5,140 nt of DNA from Ruminococcus sp. CAG:382 (GTDB taxonomy: Bacteria; Bacillota; Clostridia; Oscillospirales; CAG-382): the NCBI GenBank assembly GCA_000433115.1, contig FR892153.1, positions 3,737 to 8,876 of the forward strand, read 5' to 3'. The notes below the pieces were generated by a model that ran no database searches, was not told the origin of the DNA, and saw only the letters and a program-made list of their open reading frames with translations. Every line of letters starts with the position of its first letter. Within the stretch, counting starts at the first letter, position 1. Below, piece by piece: positions 1 to 5,140 of this stretch. The translations under genes were made by a program, and so were the position numbers.

Positions 1-57
1 CCAAGGAGCCGGGAAGGCGGCGACGAAAACGCGGTTCACGGGGAGAAAACAACCGAA

Positions 58-96
58 CGAGCTTCTTGCGAAGTGAGGGTGTTTGCTCCTCCGTCA
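58..96 (-). repeat. Candidate small dispersed repeat (copy B) just downstream of dtd
   Basis: Relative of 608-645, beginning 4 bases after the dtd stop. The outer parts are the same as in copy A. In the middle the two purine-rich modules are in swapped order: here GCGAAG precedes GAGGG, while in copy A GAGGG precedes CGAAG. On the minus strand it can form CTTC-GCAA-GAAG, a small stem with a GNRA-type tetraloop (62-73), and GAGG/CCTC (75-78 with 88-91). The minus-strand frame from a TTG at 97 stays open to the window edge and is Arg-rich, but no ribosome site precedes it, so I read this as repeat rather than a gene. The element may continue past position 1. Confidence 0.45.
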
Positions 97-100
97 AAAA

Positions 101-544
101 TCATATCTCATCGCTGTCTATCACCAGCGTCACGGGTCCGTCGTGGAGCGCGGAAATGTGCATATGAGTCGCAAATCTGCCGCTGACGACCGGGAAATAC
201 GCAGAGAGTTCCTTCTTGAACAGCTCAAAATACTCGTTTGCGCGGTCACCCGGACAGCTGTGGGTGAAATCCGGTCTGTTCGAGTGCTTTACCCTGCCGT
301 AAAGCGTAAAGTTCGATATTACCATGGCGCTTCCGCCGACATCGGCGGTAGAACGGCTTATCTTGCCCGATTCATCGGGAAAAACCCGCACCCGTCCGAT
401 TTTGGACGCCGTTTTTTTTACCGTTTCCTCGTCGTCATCGACACCGAATCCGACAATCAGCAGCAGGCCGTTTTCTATCTGAGATACTATCTCTCCTTCG
501 ACCTCGCAGGTCGCGCCGTGAACACGGCTGAGTACAACACGCAT
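101..544 (-). CDS. dtd: D-aminoacyl-tRNA deacylase (147 aa)
   Basis: DTD is a small cytoplasmic homodimeric enzyme that hydrolyses D-aminoacyl-tRNA, and glycyl-tRNA-Ala, and so keeps D-amino acids out of translation. Length and architecture match the bacterial family: MRVVLSRV start, DVGG at 68-71, FTLYG at 79-83, RPDFTHS at 90-96, and the Gly-Pro pair in DGPVT at 135-139, which in the family is a cis-proline motif that excludes L-amino acids. Two positions in the signature motifs differ from the usual form: SNFTL (77-81) where SQFTL is typical, and LHDGPVT (133-139) where NDGPVT is typical. Thr80, once proposed as catalytic, is present. It is not the animal ATD type, which has a different pair of motifs. 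The ATG at 544 has ACGGAG 5 bases upstream. It lies 111 bases after the rel stop, with a GC-rich hairpin and repeat between, so co-transcription with rel is likely but may be attenuated. Confidence 0.95.
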   Translation of the reverse strand: MRVVLSRVHGATCEVEGEIVSQIENGLLLIVGFGVDDDEETVKKTASKIGRVRVFPDESGKISRSTADVGGSAMVISNFTLYGRVKHSNRPDFTHSCPGDRANEYFELFKKELSAYFPVVSGRFATHMHISALHDGPVTLVIDSDEI

Positions 545-549
545 AATAG

Positions 550-555
550 CTCCGT
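550..555 (-). promoter_or_regulatory. Shine-Dalgarno site of dtd
   Basis: The minus-strand bases ACGGAG sit 5 bases before the ATG at 544. The spacing is slightly short but functional for GGAG-type sites. It confirms the dtd start and shows dtd has its own ribosome entry after the 111-base gap from rel. Confidence 0.75.
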
Positions 556-561
556 AATTTT

Positions 562-580
562 AAGTTATAAGTTAAAGTGA
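562..580 (+). repeat. AT-rich short repeat, copy 1 (aagttataagttaaagtga)
   Basis: The first 13 bases (aagttataagtta) recur exactly at 5089-5101, and the last six (aagtga) recur after a 7-base insertion there. It lies in the leader of dtd, directly next to the GC-rich repeat. A matching copy in the leader of recJ suggests an AT-rich intergenic repeat family. The function is unknown. Confidence 0.45.
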
Positions 581-645
581 CAAGGCGCGGAAATATGCGC
601 GCCCGCGCGAGCTTCTGAGGGCGAAGGATGCTTGCTCCCTCGTCA
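578..645 (-). repeat. Candidate small dispersed repeat with imperfect terminal inverted repeats (copy A)
   Basis: This 68-base segment fills most of the rel-dtd gap. Its two ends form an imperfect 8-base inverted repeat: TGACAAGG at 578-585 against CCTCGTCA at 638-645 (7 of 8 paired). The right part (608-645) resembles 58-96 beyond dtd, with identical outer parts (CGAGCTTCT at one end, TTGCTCC and CGTCA at the other) and about 28 matching positions in a 39-column alignment. It starts 10 bases after the rel stop codon. I see no clear target-site duplication and no transposase. A dispersed non-coding repeat is my inference from two copies in one window; its function is unknown. Confidence 0.5.
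584..603 (-). other. GC-rich stem-loop between rel and dtd
   Basis: GGCGCG at 584-589 pairs perfectly with CGCGCC at 598-603 around an 8-base loop. In minus-strand RNA a G-U pair adds a seventh base pair. It is not followed by a U-run in either direction (TTGTCAC on the minus strand), so it is not a standard intrinsic terminator. It may stabilise the 3' end of rel mRNA or partly attenuate dtd; both are inference. Confidence 0.5.
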
Positions 646-655
646 TATATAATCC

Positions 656-2842
656 TCACGCTCTCTCCACGTCACGGACGTTTTTCAGCTTTTTCAAGCC
701 CCCGATGATGTTTTTAAGGTGGTCGATATTACTGCATTTCAATCCTACCGTAAGGATCATATCGTCTCCGTTTTCACGGGTCTGTATCGATGTCACCGCA
801 ACGCGCATATCGCTGAGACATACAGTCACATCGGCGATCATCTTGGGCGAATACGCGGCATAGATGTTCAGCACCGCTTCAAACGCGCCGTATTCCTGCT
901 TTTCGGCTTTCTCCGACCAGCTTGCCACGACCCAGCGGTCCTTTTCATCGGGACGTTTCAGCCCGTTCTGCGCGTTCGGGCAATCGTATTTGTGGATCGA
1001 AACACCGAAGCCCTTGGTGATGAAGCCGATTATGCTGTCGCCCGGCAGCGGATTACAGCACTTTGCAAACTTGACCTCACACCCCGAAACGCTGTCCACA
1101 ATAACGGACTGAGCCTTGTTTACCTTGAATCTGCCGTCGGAGATATGCTCTTTTTCGGGTTTCGGTGTCTCGGGTACGGCAGGCGCGACAATGCGGTCGA
1201 ATTCATCCTTCAGCTTGGTTGAGATCTTGCTTACGGCAATGCCGCCGTAGCCGATATTGTTATAAAAATCATCCACATCGGCAAGGCACATACGCTCCGC
1301 GATATTTCTGACGACCTCGTCCTTCTGCGCCTCGGTGAAGCTCCTGCCGTATCTTTTCAGCTCGCGCTCCACTTCCATTTTGCCGACGGCAATATTTTCG
1401 GGACGCATTTCCTTTTTGAAATATTGACGGATTTTGTTTCTCGCCTCAGCTGACCGCACTATTTTGAGCCAGTCGCGGCTGGGTCCCTTGGACGCCGCCG
1501 AAGTCAGCACTTCAACTATCTGCCCGTTTTCGAGCTGGCAATCGATAGGTACGATATTGCCGTTCACCTTTGCGCCTATCATTTTGTTACCGACCGCCGA
1601 GTGGATGGAATACGCAAAATCGATCGGTGTCGAACCCTTGGGCAGACTCACAACATCGCCCTTCGGGGTAAACACGAATATCTCGTCCTCGAACAAGTCG
1701 ATTTTCAGCGGGCGGAAGAACTCGTCAAGATCGTCCGCATCCTTTTCGGTTTCGAGCAGCGTGCGTATCCATTGCAGCTTCTTGTCGGTGAGATCCTGCG
1801 CCTTGACGCCTGTTTTGTATTTCCAATGCGCTGCCAGACCGTATTCCGCGATCTGATGCATTTCCCAGGTACGTATCTGCACTTCGAACGGAATACCGTC
1901 GCGGCCGATGACCGTCGTGTGAAGCGAACGGTAATTGTTTGGCTTTGGCGTTGAAATATAATCCTTGAACCTGCCCGGCATGGATTTGAACTGCTCGTGA
2001 ATGATGCCGAGTGCCGTATAGCAGTCAAGCTCGGTATCCACGATTATACGTATCGCGTAAAAGTCATATATCTCATCAAACGATTTCGATTGATTATACA
2101 TTTTCTTGTAAATGCTGTAAATCGACTTGATCCGTCCCGACAGCGTGAATTTGATACCGTATTCGGTAAGACGCTCCGCGACGGTTTCCTTGGCTTTTTC
2201 AAGGAATACGCGGTTTACGCTGACACGTTTTTCGATGTCCTTGCGTATCTCCTCATATCCGATAGGGTCAAGATATTTGAGAGCCAGCATTTCAAGCTCC
2301 TGTTTGATACGCTGCATACCGAGACGGTGCGCGAGCGGTGCATACACATGCATGGTCTCAAGCGCGACGGAGCGTTGTTTTTCCGCCGAGCGGTAGTTCA
2401 GAGTGCGCATATTATGCAGCCTGTCGGCAAGTTTTATGAATATGACGCGCAGATCCTTGCTCATGGCAAGAAACATTTTGCGCAGGTTTTCGATCGACTC
2501 ATCCTGCTTTGTGACAAACGGAATTTTCAGCTTTGTGACACCATCGACGATCTCTGCGACATCACTGCCGAATTCCTTTTTTATCATCTGAAGATTTGCC
2601 TTGTCCGGACAATCTTCGATCGTGTCATGCAGAAACGCGGCGCAGATCGAATCTGTATCGAGCTGAAGCTCGGCGCATATTTTCGCCACCGCGATAGGAT
2701 GAATTATATACGGTTCGCCCGAAATACGGAGCTGTCCTTCATGACAGCGCTCTGCCAGATTGTATGCGCGGTTTATTTTTTCAAGGTCATAGCCTCCCAG
2801 CTTTTCAAGCCGTTTGTACAGCTCTTCATACTGTACCGTCAT
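656..2842 (-). CDS. rel: Bifunctional (p)ppGpp synthetase/hydrolase Rel (728 aa)
   Basis: Long RelA/SpoT-homologue that makes and degrades the stringent-response alarmones (p)ppGpp. The N-terminal HD hydrolase looks active: H34, HDTIED at 72-77 and the Asp of KLADRLHNM (D140) are present. The synthetase domain (about 235-345) has GRIKSIYSIYKKM, YDFYAIR (258-265), RFKD at 291-294, YRSLHTT at 304-310 and EVQIRT at 320-325. RFKD fits the RXKD class of bifunctional enzymes rather than the EXDD of synthetase-only RelA. A TGS domain (about 385-447) keeps the IHS histidine (H414) that corresponds to the tRNA-end contact. A helical region follows, then a zinc-finger-type domain with C595, C596, H617 and C621, and a C-terminal ACT/RRM domain (about 655-727). 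Length matches the family. I chose the ATG at 2842 because AAGGAGG lies 9 bases upstream; an in-frame TTG at 2863 would place that site inside the gene. The start overlaps recJ, suggesting translational coupling. Confidence 0.97.
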   Translation of the reverse strand: MTVQYEELYKRLEKLGGYDLEKINRAYNLAERCHEGQLRISGEPYIIHPIAVAKICAELQLDTDSICAAFLHDTIEDCPDKANLQMIKKEFGSDVAEIVDGVTKLKIPFVTKQDESIENLRKMFLAMSKDLRVIFIKLADRLHNMRTLNYRSAEKQRSVALETMHVYAPLAHRLGMQRIKQELEMLALKYLDPIGYEEIRKDIEKRVSVNRVFLEKAKETVAERLTEYGIKFTLSGRIKSIYSIYKKMYNQSKSFDEIYDFYAIRIIVDTELDCYTALGIIHEQFKSMPGRFKDYISTPKPNNYRSLHTTVIGRDGIPFEVQIRTWEMHQIAEYGLAAHWKYKTGVKAQDLTDKKLQWIRTLLETEKDADDLDEFFRPLKIDLFEDEIFVFTPKGDVVSLPKGSTPIDFAYSIHSAVGNKMIGAKVNGNIVPIDCQLENGQIVEVLTSAASKGPSRDWLKIVRSAEARNKIRQYFKKEMRPENIAVGKMEVERELKRYGRSFTEAQKDEVVRNIAERMCLADVDDFYNNIGYGGIAVSKISTKLKDEFDRIVAPAVPETPKPEKEHISDGRFKVNKAQSVIVDSVSGCEVKFAKCCNPLPGDSIIGFITKGFGVSIHKYDCPNAQNGLKRPDEKDRWVVASWSEKAEKQEYGAFEAVLNIYAAYSPKMIADVTVCLSDMRVAVTSIQTRENGDDMILTVGLKCSNIDHLKNIIGGLKKLKNVRDVERA

Positions 2843-4937
2843 GAAGTTCACCCTCCTTTTCAATGCTTTCCTTGACTTTTTTCAGAATCATTGATTTCTC
2901 AAGATCGACTTTCTTTGAATACGGCAGCAGCTTCAGCTCAAGCACATCGTTTGAACGTATGCGCAGGCAGTCCACAAGCCCGAATTCGGTGAGTACGTCA
3001 ATTATTATCTTCAATGCGCAGAGATTGGTCTTTTCCCCCTCGGTCAATTCGATTCTGCGCTTTATATATCGGACAGAAACACGCTTGCGCTCACCTCCCA
3101 GCTCCCGCCGCAGTACGCGGAACACAAGCCTGAAATCCTCCAGCGTCGGCAATATTCCGGACGGAAGCGCCGAGACCGCGCCGCTGTATATGCTGTCGTA
3201 ATAGCCGCGTGAACGGTATATCGCCAGCCGCTCATCCTCGCAGGGGCGCACGGCGCGTACAAGCACGCAGGGCGTGACGCTTCCGTTGTATTCGTTAACC
3301 TCAATCGAACAGGCAAGCTCGCACATGTCGCCGCGGCAGAACGGAAATTCGCTGTGGCTCATACCGAAATACATGCAGCTTGCCTCTCTTGTGCCGTCGG
3401 CATTTCTGACGCGCAACCTAATATGCCTGTCATCGCTGACGGGAATGATGTCCTCTATGACGGCGTTTTTAAGAATGAACAGCGGCACGGGATTTCCGAG
3501 TCCGAACGGCTCAAGCATCAAAAGCTCCGCAGCATTGCCAACGGTGATCTCATCGAATCTCAGCTCACAATCGATGTTCAACGGCTGAACCGTATCTCTG
3601 CCCTTCAGCGCCTCCTCAGCGAGTTTTTCAAAGCGCTTTTTGAATTCGGGCAGATTTTTGCGTTCGATCGTAAGCCCTGCCGCCAGTTCATGCCCGCCGT
3701 ATTCGACAAGCAGGTCGCCGCATTTCGACAGTGCATCCATGAGGCTGAAGCCGCTGACGCTTCTGCCGCTTCCCCGTGCGATATCTCCCGAAAACGAAAA
3801 CAGAATCGCCGGAGTGTGATATTTTTCGCTTATCTTGCTTGCGACAACACCGATGACACCCTGATGCCAGTTGTCCGATGCCAGCACATACGCAGACGCG
3901 TCCTTGCGGTAAGCGGCGATCTGTTTTGCCGCTTCTGCGGTTATTCTCTGTTCTGTCTGCTGTCTGAGCTTATTTATCTCGCAAAGACGTTCCGCGATGG
4001 CGTCCGCCGATTCGTCGTCTTCAGCCATGAGCAGCTTCAGCGCCAGCGTCGCACTTGCGATCCGTCCCGCCGCATTGAGCCGCGGCGCAATCGCAAAGCT
4101 GATAGCCGAAGCGGTGATACGCTTTCCTCGCTTCAACACGCCCGTTTTTTTCATGAGCGCGGCAAGTCCCTTGCGCTTTGTATGCTCCAGAAGGCTAAGT
4201 CCCGCACTGACGATGAGACGGTTTTCATCGGTCAGCGGCATGACGTCGGCTATCGTACCGATCGCTACAAGCTCAGCGTATTCCTCCAGCATCTTTGCGG
4301 AGTTGCCCTCAAGCGCGCAGACCAGCTTGAACACGACGCCGACACCGGCAAGTGCCTTATACGGATATGAATCATCGGCTCTGTACGGGTCAACAACAGC
4401 CACGGCGGCAGGAAGCACGTCGCGGCAGCTGTGGTGATCGGTTATCACAACGTCAACACCGAGTGAACGGGCATATTCCACCTCTTCCACGGCAGTGATT
4501 CCGGTGTCGACCGTGATTATCACATCACACTGGCGCGAAATCGTCTTTATTGCCTCCGAATTGAGTCCATAGCCCTCCGAAATACGTTCGGGAATAAAGC
4601 AAGTACAGTTTGCGCCCCTGGAGCGCAGATACGTTGAAAGCAGAGTCGTCGCCGTGACACCGTCAACATCGTAGTCTCCGTATACACAGATACGTCTGCC
4701 CGAGCGCACGGCATCCTTTATGAACACAACAGCCTTGTCCATGTCCGCAAGCAAAAACGGATCATACATTTTCAGCGTCGTGTTATTTAAGAAATTGTGG
4801 GCTGAAGCAGGGTCGGTAAAGCCACGCGAAACAAGGATACGCGCCGTGAGAGACGATATCCCGAGCTCTGCCGAGAGCCTTGCAGATGTGTCATTGTCGG
4901 CGTTTCCGACAAGCCAGCCGTCGCTTATAGTTGACAT
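2826..4937 (-). CDS. recJ: Single-stranded-DNA-specific exonuclease RecJ (703 aa)
   Basis: RecJ is a cytoplasmic, metal-dependent 5'-to-3' exonuclease on single-stranded DNA, acting in recombination, mismatch and base-excision repair. The DHH phosphoesterase core is intact: GDYDVDG at residues 87-93, VDTGIT at 143-148, DHH at 167-169, VDP at 182-184, GVGVVFKL at 198-205 and the Asp of GTIADVMPL at 231. APRLNAAGRI follows at 284-293. The DHHA1 part has HQG at 358-360, GSGRS at 389-393 and EYGGHELAAG at 412-421. An OB-like region around 450-560 includes EPFGLGNP at 476-483. The tail from about 565 to 703 is an extra C-terminal region typical of Firmicutes RecJ, so the protein is longer than E. 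coli RecJ (577 aa) and shorter than the B. subtilis homologue. The ATG at 4937 gives a family-like N-terminus with an early Trp (W8), but no Shine-Dalgarno precedes it. The only open frame upstream (to a stop at 4995) has no ATG, GTG or TTG. Its 3' end overlaps rel by 17 bases. Confidence 0.97.
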   Translation of the reverse strand: MSTISDGWLVGNADNDTSARLSAELGISSLTARILVSRGFTDPASAHNFLNNTTLKMYDPFLLADMDKAVVFIKDAVRSGRRICVYGDYDVDGVTATTLLSTYLRSRGANCTCFIPERISEGYGLNSEAIKTISRQCDVIITVDTGITAVEEVEYARSLGVDVVITDHHSCRDVLPAAVAVVDPYRADDSYPYKALAGVGVVFKLVCALEGNSAKMLEEYAELVAIGTIADVMPLTDENRLIVSAGLSLLEHTKRKGLAALMKKTGVLKRGKRITASAISFAIAPRLNAAGRIASATLALKLLMAEDDESADAIAERLCEINKLRQQTEQRITAEAAKQIAAYRKDASAYVLASDNWHQGVIGVVASKISEKYHTPAILFSFSGDIARGSGRSVSGFSLMDALSKCGDLLVEYGGHELAAGLTIERKNLPEFKKRFEKLAEEALKGRDTVQPLNIDCELRFDEITVGNAAELLMLEPFGLGNPVPLFILKNAVIEDIIPVSDDRHIRLRVRNADGTREASCMYFGMSHSEFPFCRGDMCELACSIEVNEYNGSVTPCVLVRAVRPCEDERLAIYRSRGYYDSIYSGAVSALPSGILPTLEDFRLVFRVLRRELGGERKRVSVRYIKRRIELTEGEKTNLCALKIIIDVLTEFGLVDCLRIRSNDVLELKLLPYSKKVDLEKSMILKKVKESIEKEGELHDGTV
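2852..2858 (-). promoter_or_regulatory. Shine-Dalgarno site of rel, inside the recJ coding sequence
   Basis: Read on the minus strand the bases are AAGGAGG, ending 9 bases before the ATG at 2842. This is a near-perfect match to the anti-Shine-Dalgarno and decides the rel start in favour of 2842 over the in-frame TTG at 2863 or GTG at 2851. Since it is within the last codons of recJ, ribosomes finishing recJ pass over it, which supports coupled translation. Confidence 0.9.
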
Positions 4938-4957
4938 AGTAACAGAAAACAGTAAAG

Positions 4958-5032
4958 TTAAGAAGTAGGATAAGCGCCTTGCGGCGCGGTGGTATCAGCG
5001 CTTTGCGCAGGTGATACGTTTTCTTCAGACAT
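4958..5032 (-). CDS. Possible 24-codon small ORF in the recJ leader
   Basis: On the minus strand an ATG at 5032 opens 24 codons that end at TAA (4960-4958), 20 bases before the recJ ATG. The peptide begins MSEENVSPAQ and ends APQGAYPTS. It is hydrophilic, rich in Ala, Pro, Ser, Thr and Gln, and has no membrane segment. The composition looks like the disordered N-terminus of a larger protein rather than random translation. The bases before the ATG are G-rich (GGGGCGGGAT), only a weak ribosome site. An in-frame stop lies upstream at 5066-5068, so it is not the tail of a longer gene. It could be a leader peptide, the remnant of a truncated gene, or chance within structured repeat DNA. I do not recognise a family. 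Confidence 0.3.
   Translation of the reverse strand: MSEENVSPAQSADTTAPQGAYPTS
4974..4987 (-). other. Short GC stem-loop in the recJ leader
   Basis: GCGCC at 4974-4978 pairs with GGCGC at 4983-4987. The minus-strand loop is GCAA, a stable GNRA-type tetraloop, which favours a role in the recJ-sense transcript if it has one. It lies about 37 bases before the recJ start. No U-run follows, so it is not a terminator. Confidence 0.45.
4992..5017 (-). other. Bulged stem-loop in the recJ leader
   Basis: GTATCA (4992-4997) pairs with TGATAC (5012-5017). Inside, GCGC (4998-5001) pairs with GCGC (5005-5008) over a 3-base loop, leaving a 3-base bulge at 5009-5011. Together with the neighbouring hairpin it gives two structures four bases apart that share wording (GCGC arms around TTGC or TTT), as in a degenerate tandem or REP-like repeat. 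It overlaps the small ORF. Confidence 0.45.
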
Positions 5033-5088
5033 ATCCCGCCCCGCAAAGTAACGCTGTGCAATTTTTTACCGTGAAAACGAGAGAAGAA

Positions 5089-5114
5089 AAGTTATAAGTT
5101 ATAATGAAAAGTGA
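5089..5114 (+). repeat. AT-rich short repeat, copy 2
   Basis: Contains the same 13 bases as 562-574, then taatgaa, then aagtga. The stretch reads as loose 7-base units (gttataa, gttataa, tgaaaag, tgaaaaa). It stands immediately next to the terminator-like hairpin at 5116-5140, in the recJ upstream region and in the same orientation as copy 1. Confidence 0.45.
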
Positions 5115-5115
5115 A

Positions 5116-5140
5116 AAAGTCCGGAAGTTTTTCGGGCTTT
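5116..5140 (+). terminator. Terminator-like hairpin at the right window edge
   Basis: AAAGTCCGGAA (5116-5126) can pair with TTTCGGGCTTT (5130-5140) over a 3-base loop, an 11-pair stem with two G-U pairs when read as plus-strand RNA. Read as minus-strand RNA, the same positions become two A-C mismatches, although the minus strand has the better visible U-run (CTTTTTCAC). It could end a minus-strand gene to the right of the window, separating it from recJ, or act in the plus direction. Orientation is uncertain because the window stops at the stem. Confidence 0.5.

Noticed and set aside
83..580. Plus-strand open frame (165 codons) spanning dtd
   Set aside because: It mirrors dtd, whose start, ribosome site and motifs are clear; the plus-strand translation has no family features.
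435..659. Minus-strand 74-codon frame overlapping the rel stop and dtd start
   Set aside because: It begins at a GTG overlapping the rel stop and crosses the repeat and dtd in a wrong frame.
1578..1592. Apparent loss of a TGS-domain histidine in rel (VGNK instead of VGHR)
   Set aside because: As I recall it, the Rel of B. subtilis also has Asn here; the functional tRNA-contact histidine is the one in IHS, which is present (H414).
2843..2863. Earlier rel start (TTG at 2863, adding 7 residues)
   Set aside because: The strong AAGGAGG at 2852-2858 would be inside the gene, and ideally spaced for the ATG at 2842.
1997..2875. Long open frame on the plus strand (292 codons) opposite rel
   Set aside because: It is fully antisense to a well-conserved rel and shows no recognisable domain; it is a frame shadow of the coding strand.
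3354..4370. Long open frame on the plus strand (338 codons) opposite recJ
   Set aside because: Antisense to the conserved RecJ catalytic core, with Arg/Cys/His-rich shadow composition, no ribosome site and no known motif.
5020..5100. Possible sigma-A promoter for recJ (TTGCAC at about 5056-5061; TATAAC words at about 5092-5104)
   Set aside because: No pair of -35 and -10 boxes has both acceptable sequence and 16-18 base spacing, so I do not call a promoter.
1..5140. Search for a novel multi-gene system, CRISPR array, tRNA or mobile gene
   Set aside because: The coding space is filled by three conserved housekeeping genes; there is no regularly spaced repeat array, no cloverleaf and no transposase or integrase.

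Overview
The window is an ordinary housekeeping segment. Three tightly packed genes all lie on the minus strand and read from right to left: recJ (single-stranded-DNA exonuclease), then a bifunctional rel ((p)ppGpp synthetase/hydrolase), then dtd (D-aminoacyl-tRNA deacylase). This order is a conserved neighbourhood of Firmicutes/Bacillota. Intermediate base composition, strong Shine-Dalgarno sites before rel and dtd, a long-form RecJ and a single bifunctional Rel point to a Clostridia-type Gram-positive, perhaps an Oscillospirales/Ruminococcaceae gut lineage. That placement is inferred from protein flavour, not shown.

Layout on the plus axis: 1-100 is the flank downstream of dtd and carries a short repeat-like segment. 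101-544 is dtd. 545-655 is the rel-dtd gap, with a second, related repeat copy, a GC-rich stem-loop and an AT-rich motif. 656-2842 is rel. recJ (2826-4937) overlaps the start of rel by 17 bases, and the Shine-Dalgarno of rel lies inside the recJ coding sequence. 4938-5140 is the recJ leader; it holds a 24-codon small ORF, two stem-loops, another copy of the AT-rich motif and a terminator-like hairpin at the window edge. No intergenic stretch exceeds 300 bases.

The three proteins do not form one pathway, but they are plausibly one transcript. RecJ trims 5' ends of single-stranded DNA in repair and recombination. Rel sets the alarmone level in response to uncharged tRNA on the ribosome. DTD removes D-amino acids (and glycine mischarged on tRNA-Ala) from tRNA. 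rel and dtd thus share a link to tRNA aminoacylation quality. The apt gene (adenine phosphoribosyltransferase), which sits between recJ and rel in Bacillus subtilis and many relatives, is absent here.

I saw no mobile gene, CRISPR array, tRNA, rRNA or defence system. The features worth a second look are in the short intergenic spaces: a family of small repeats with matching ends, and the small ORF in the recJ leader. I see no convincing new multi-gene system.
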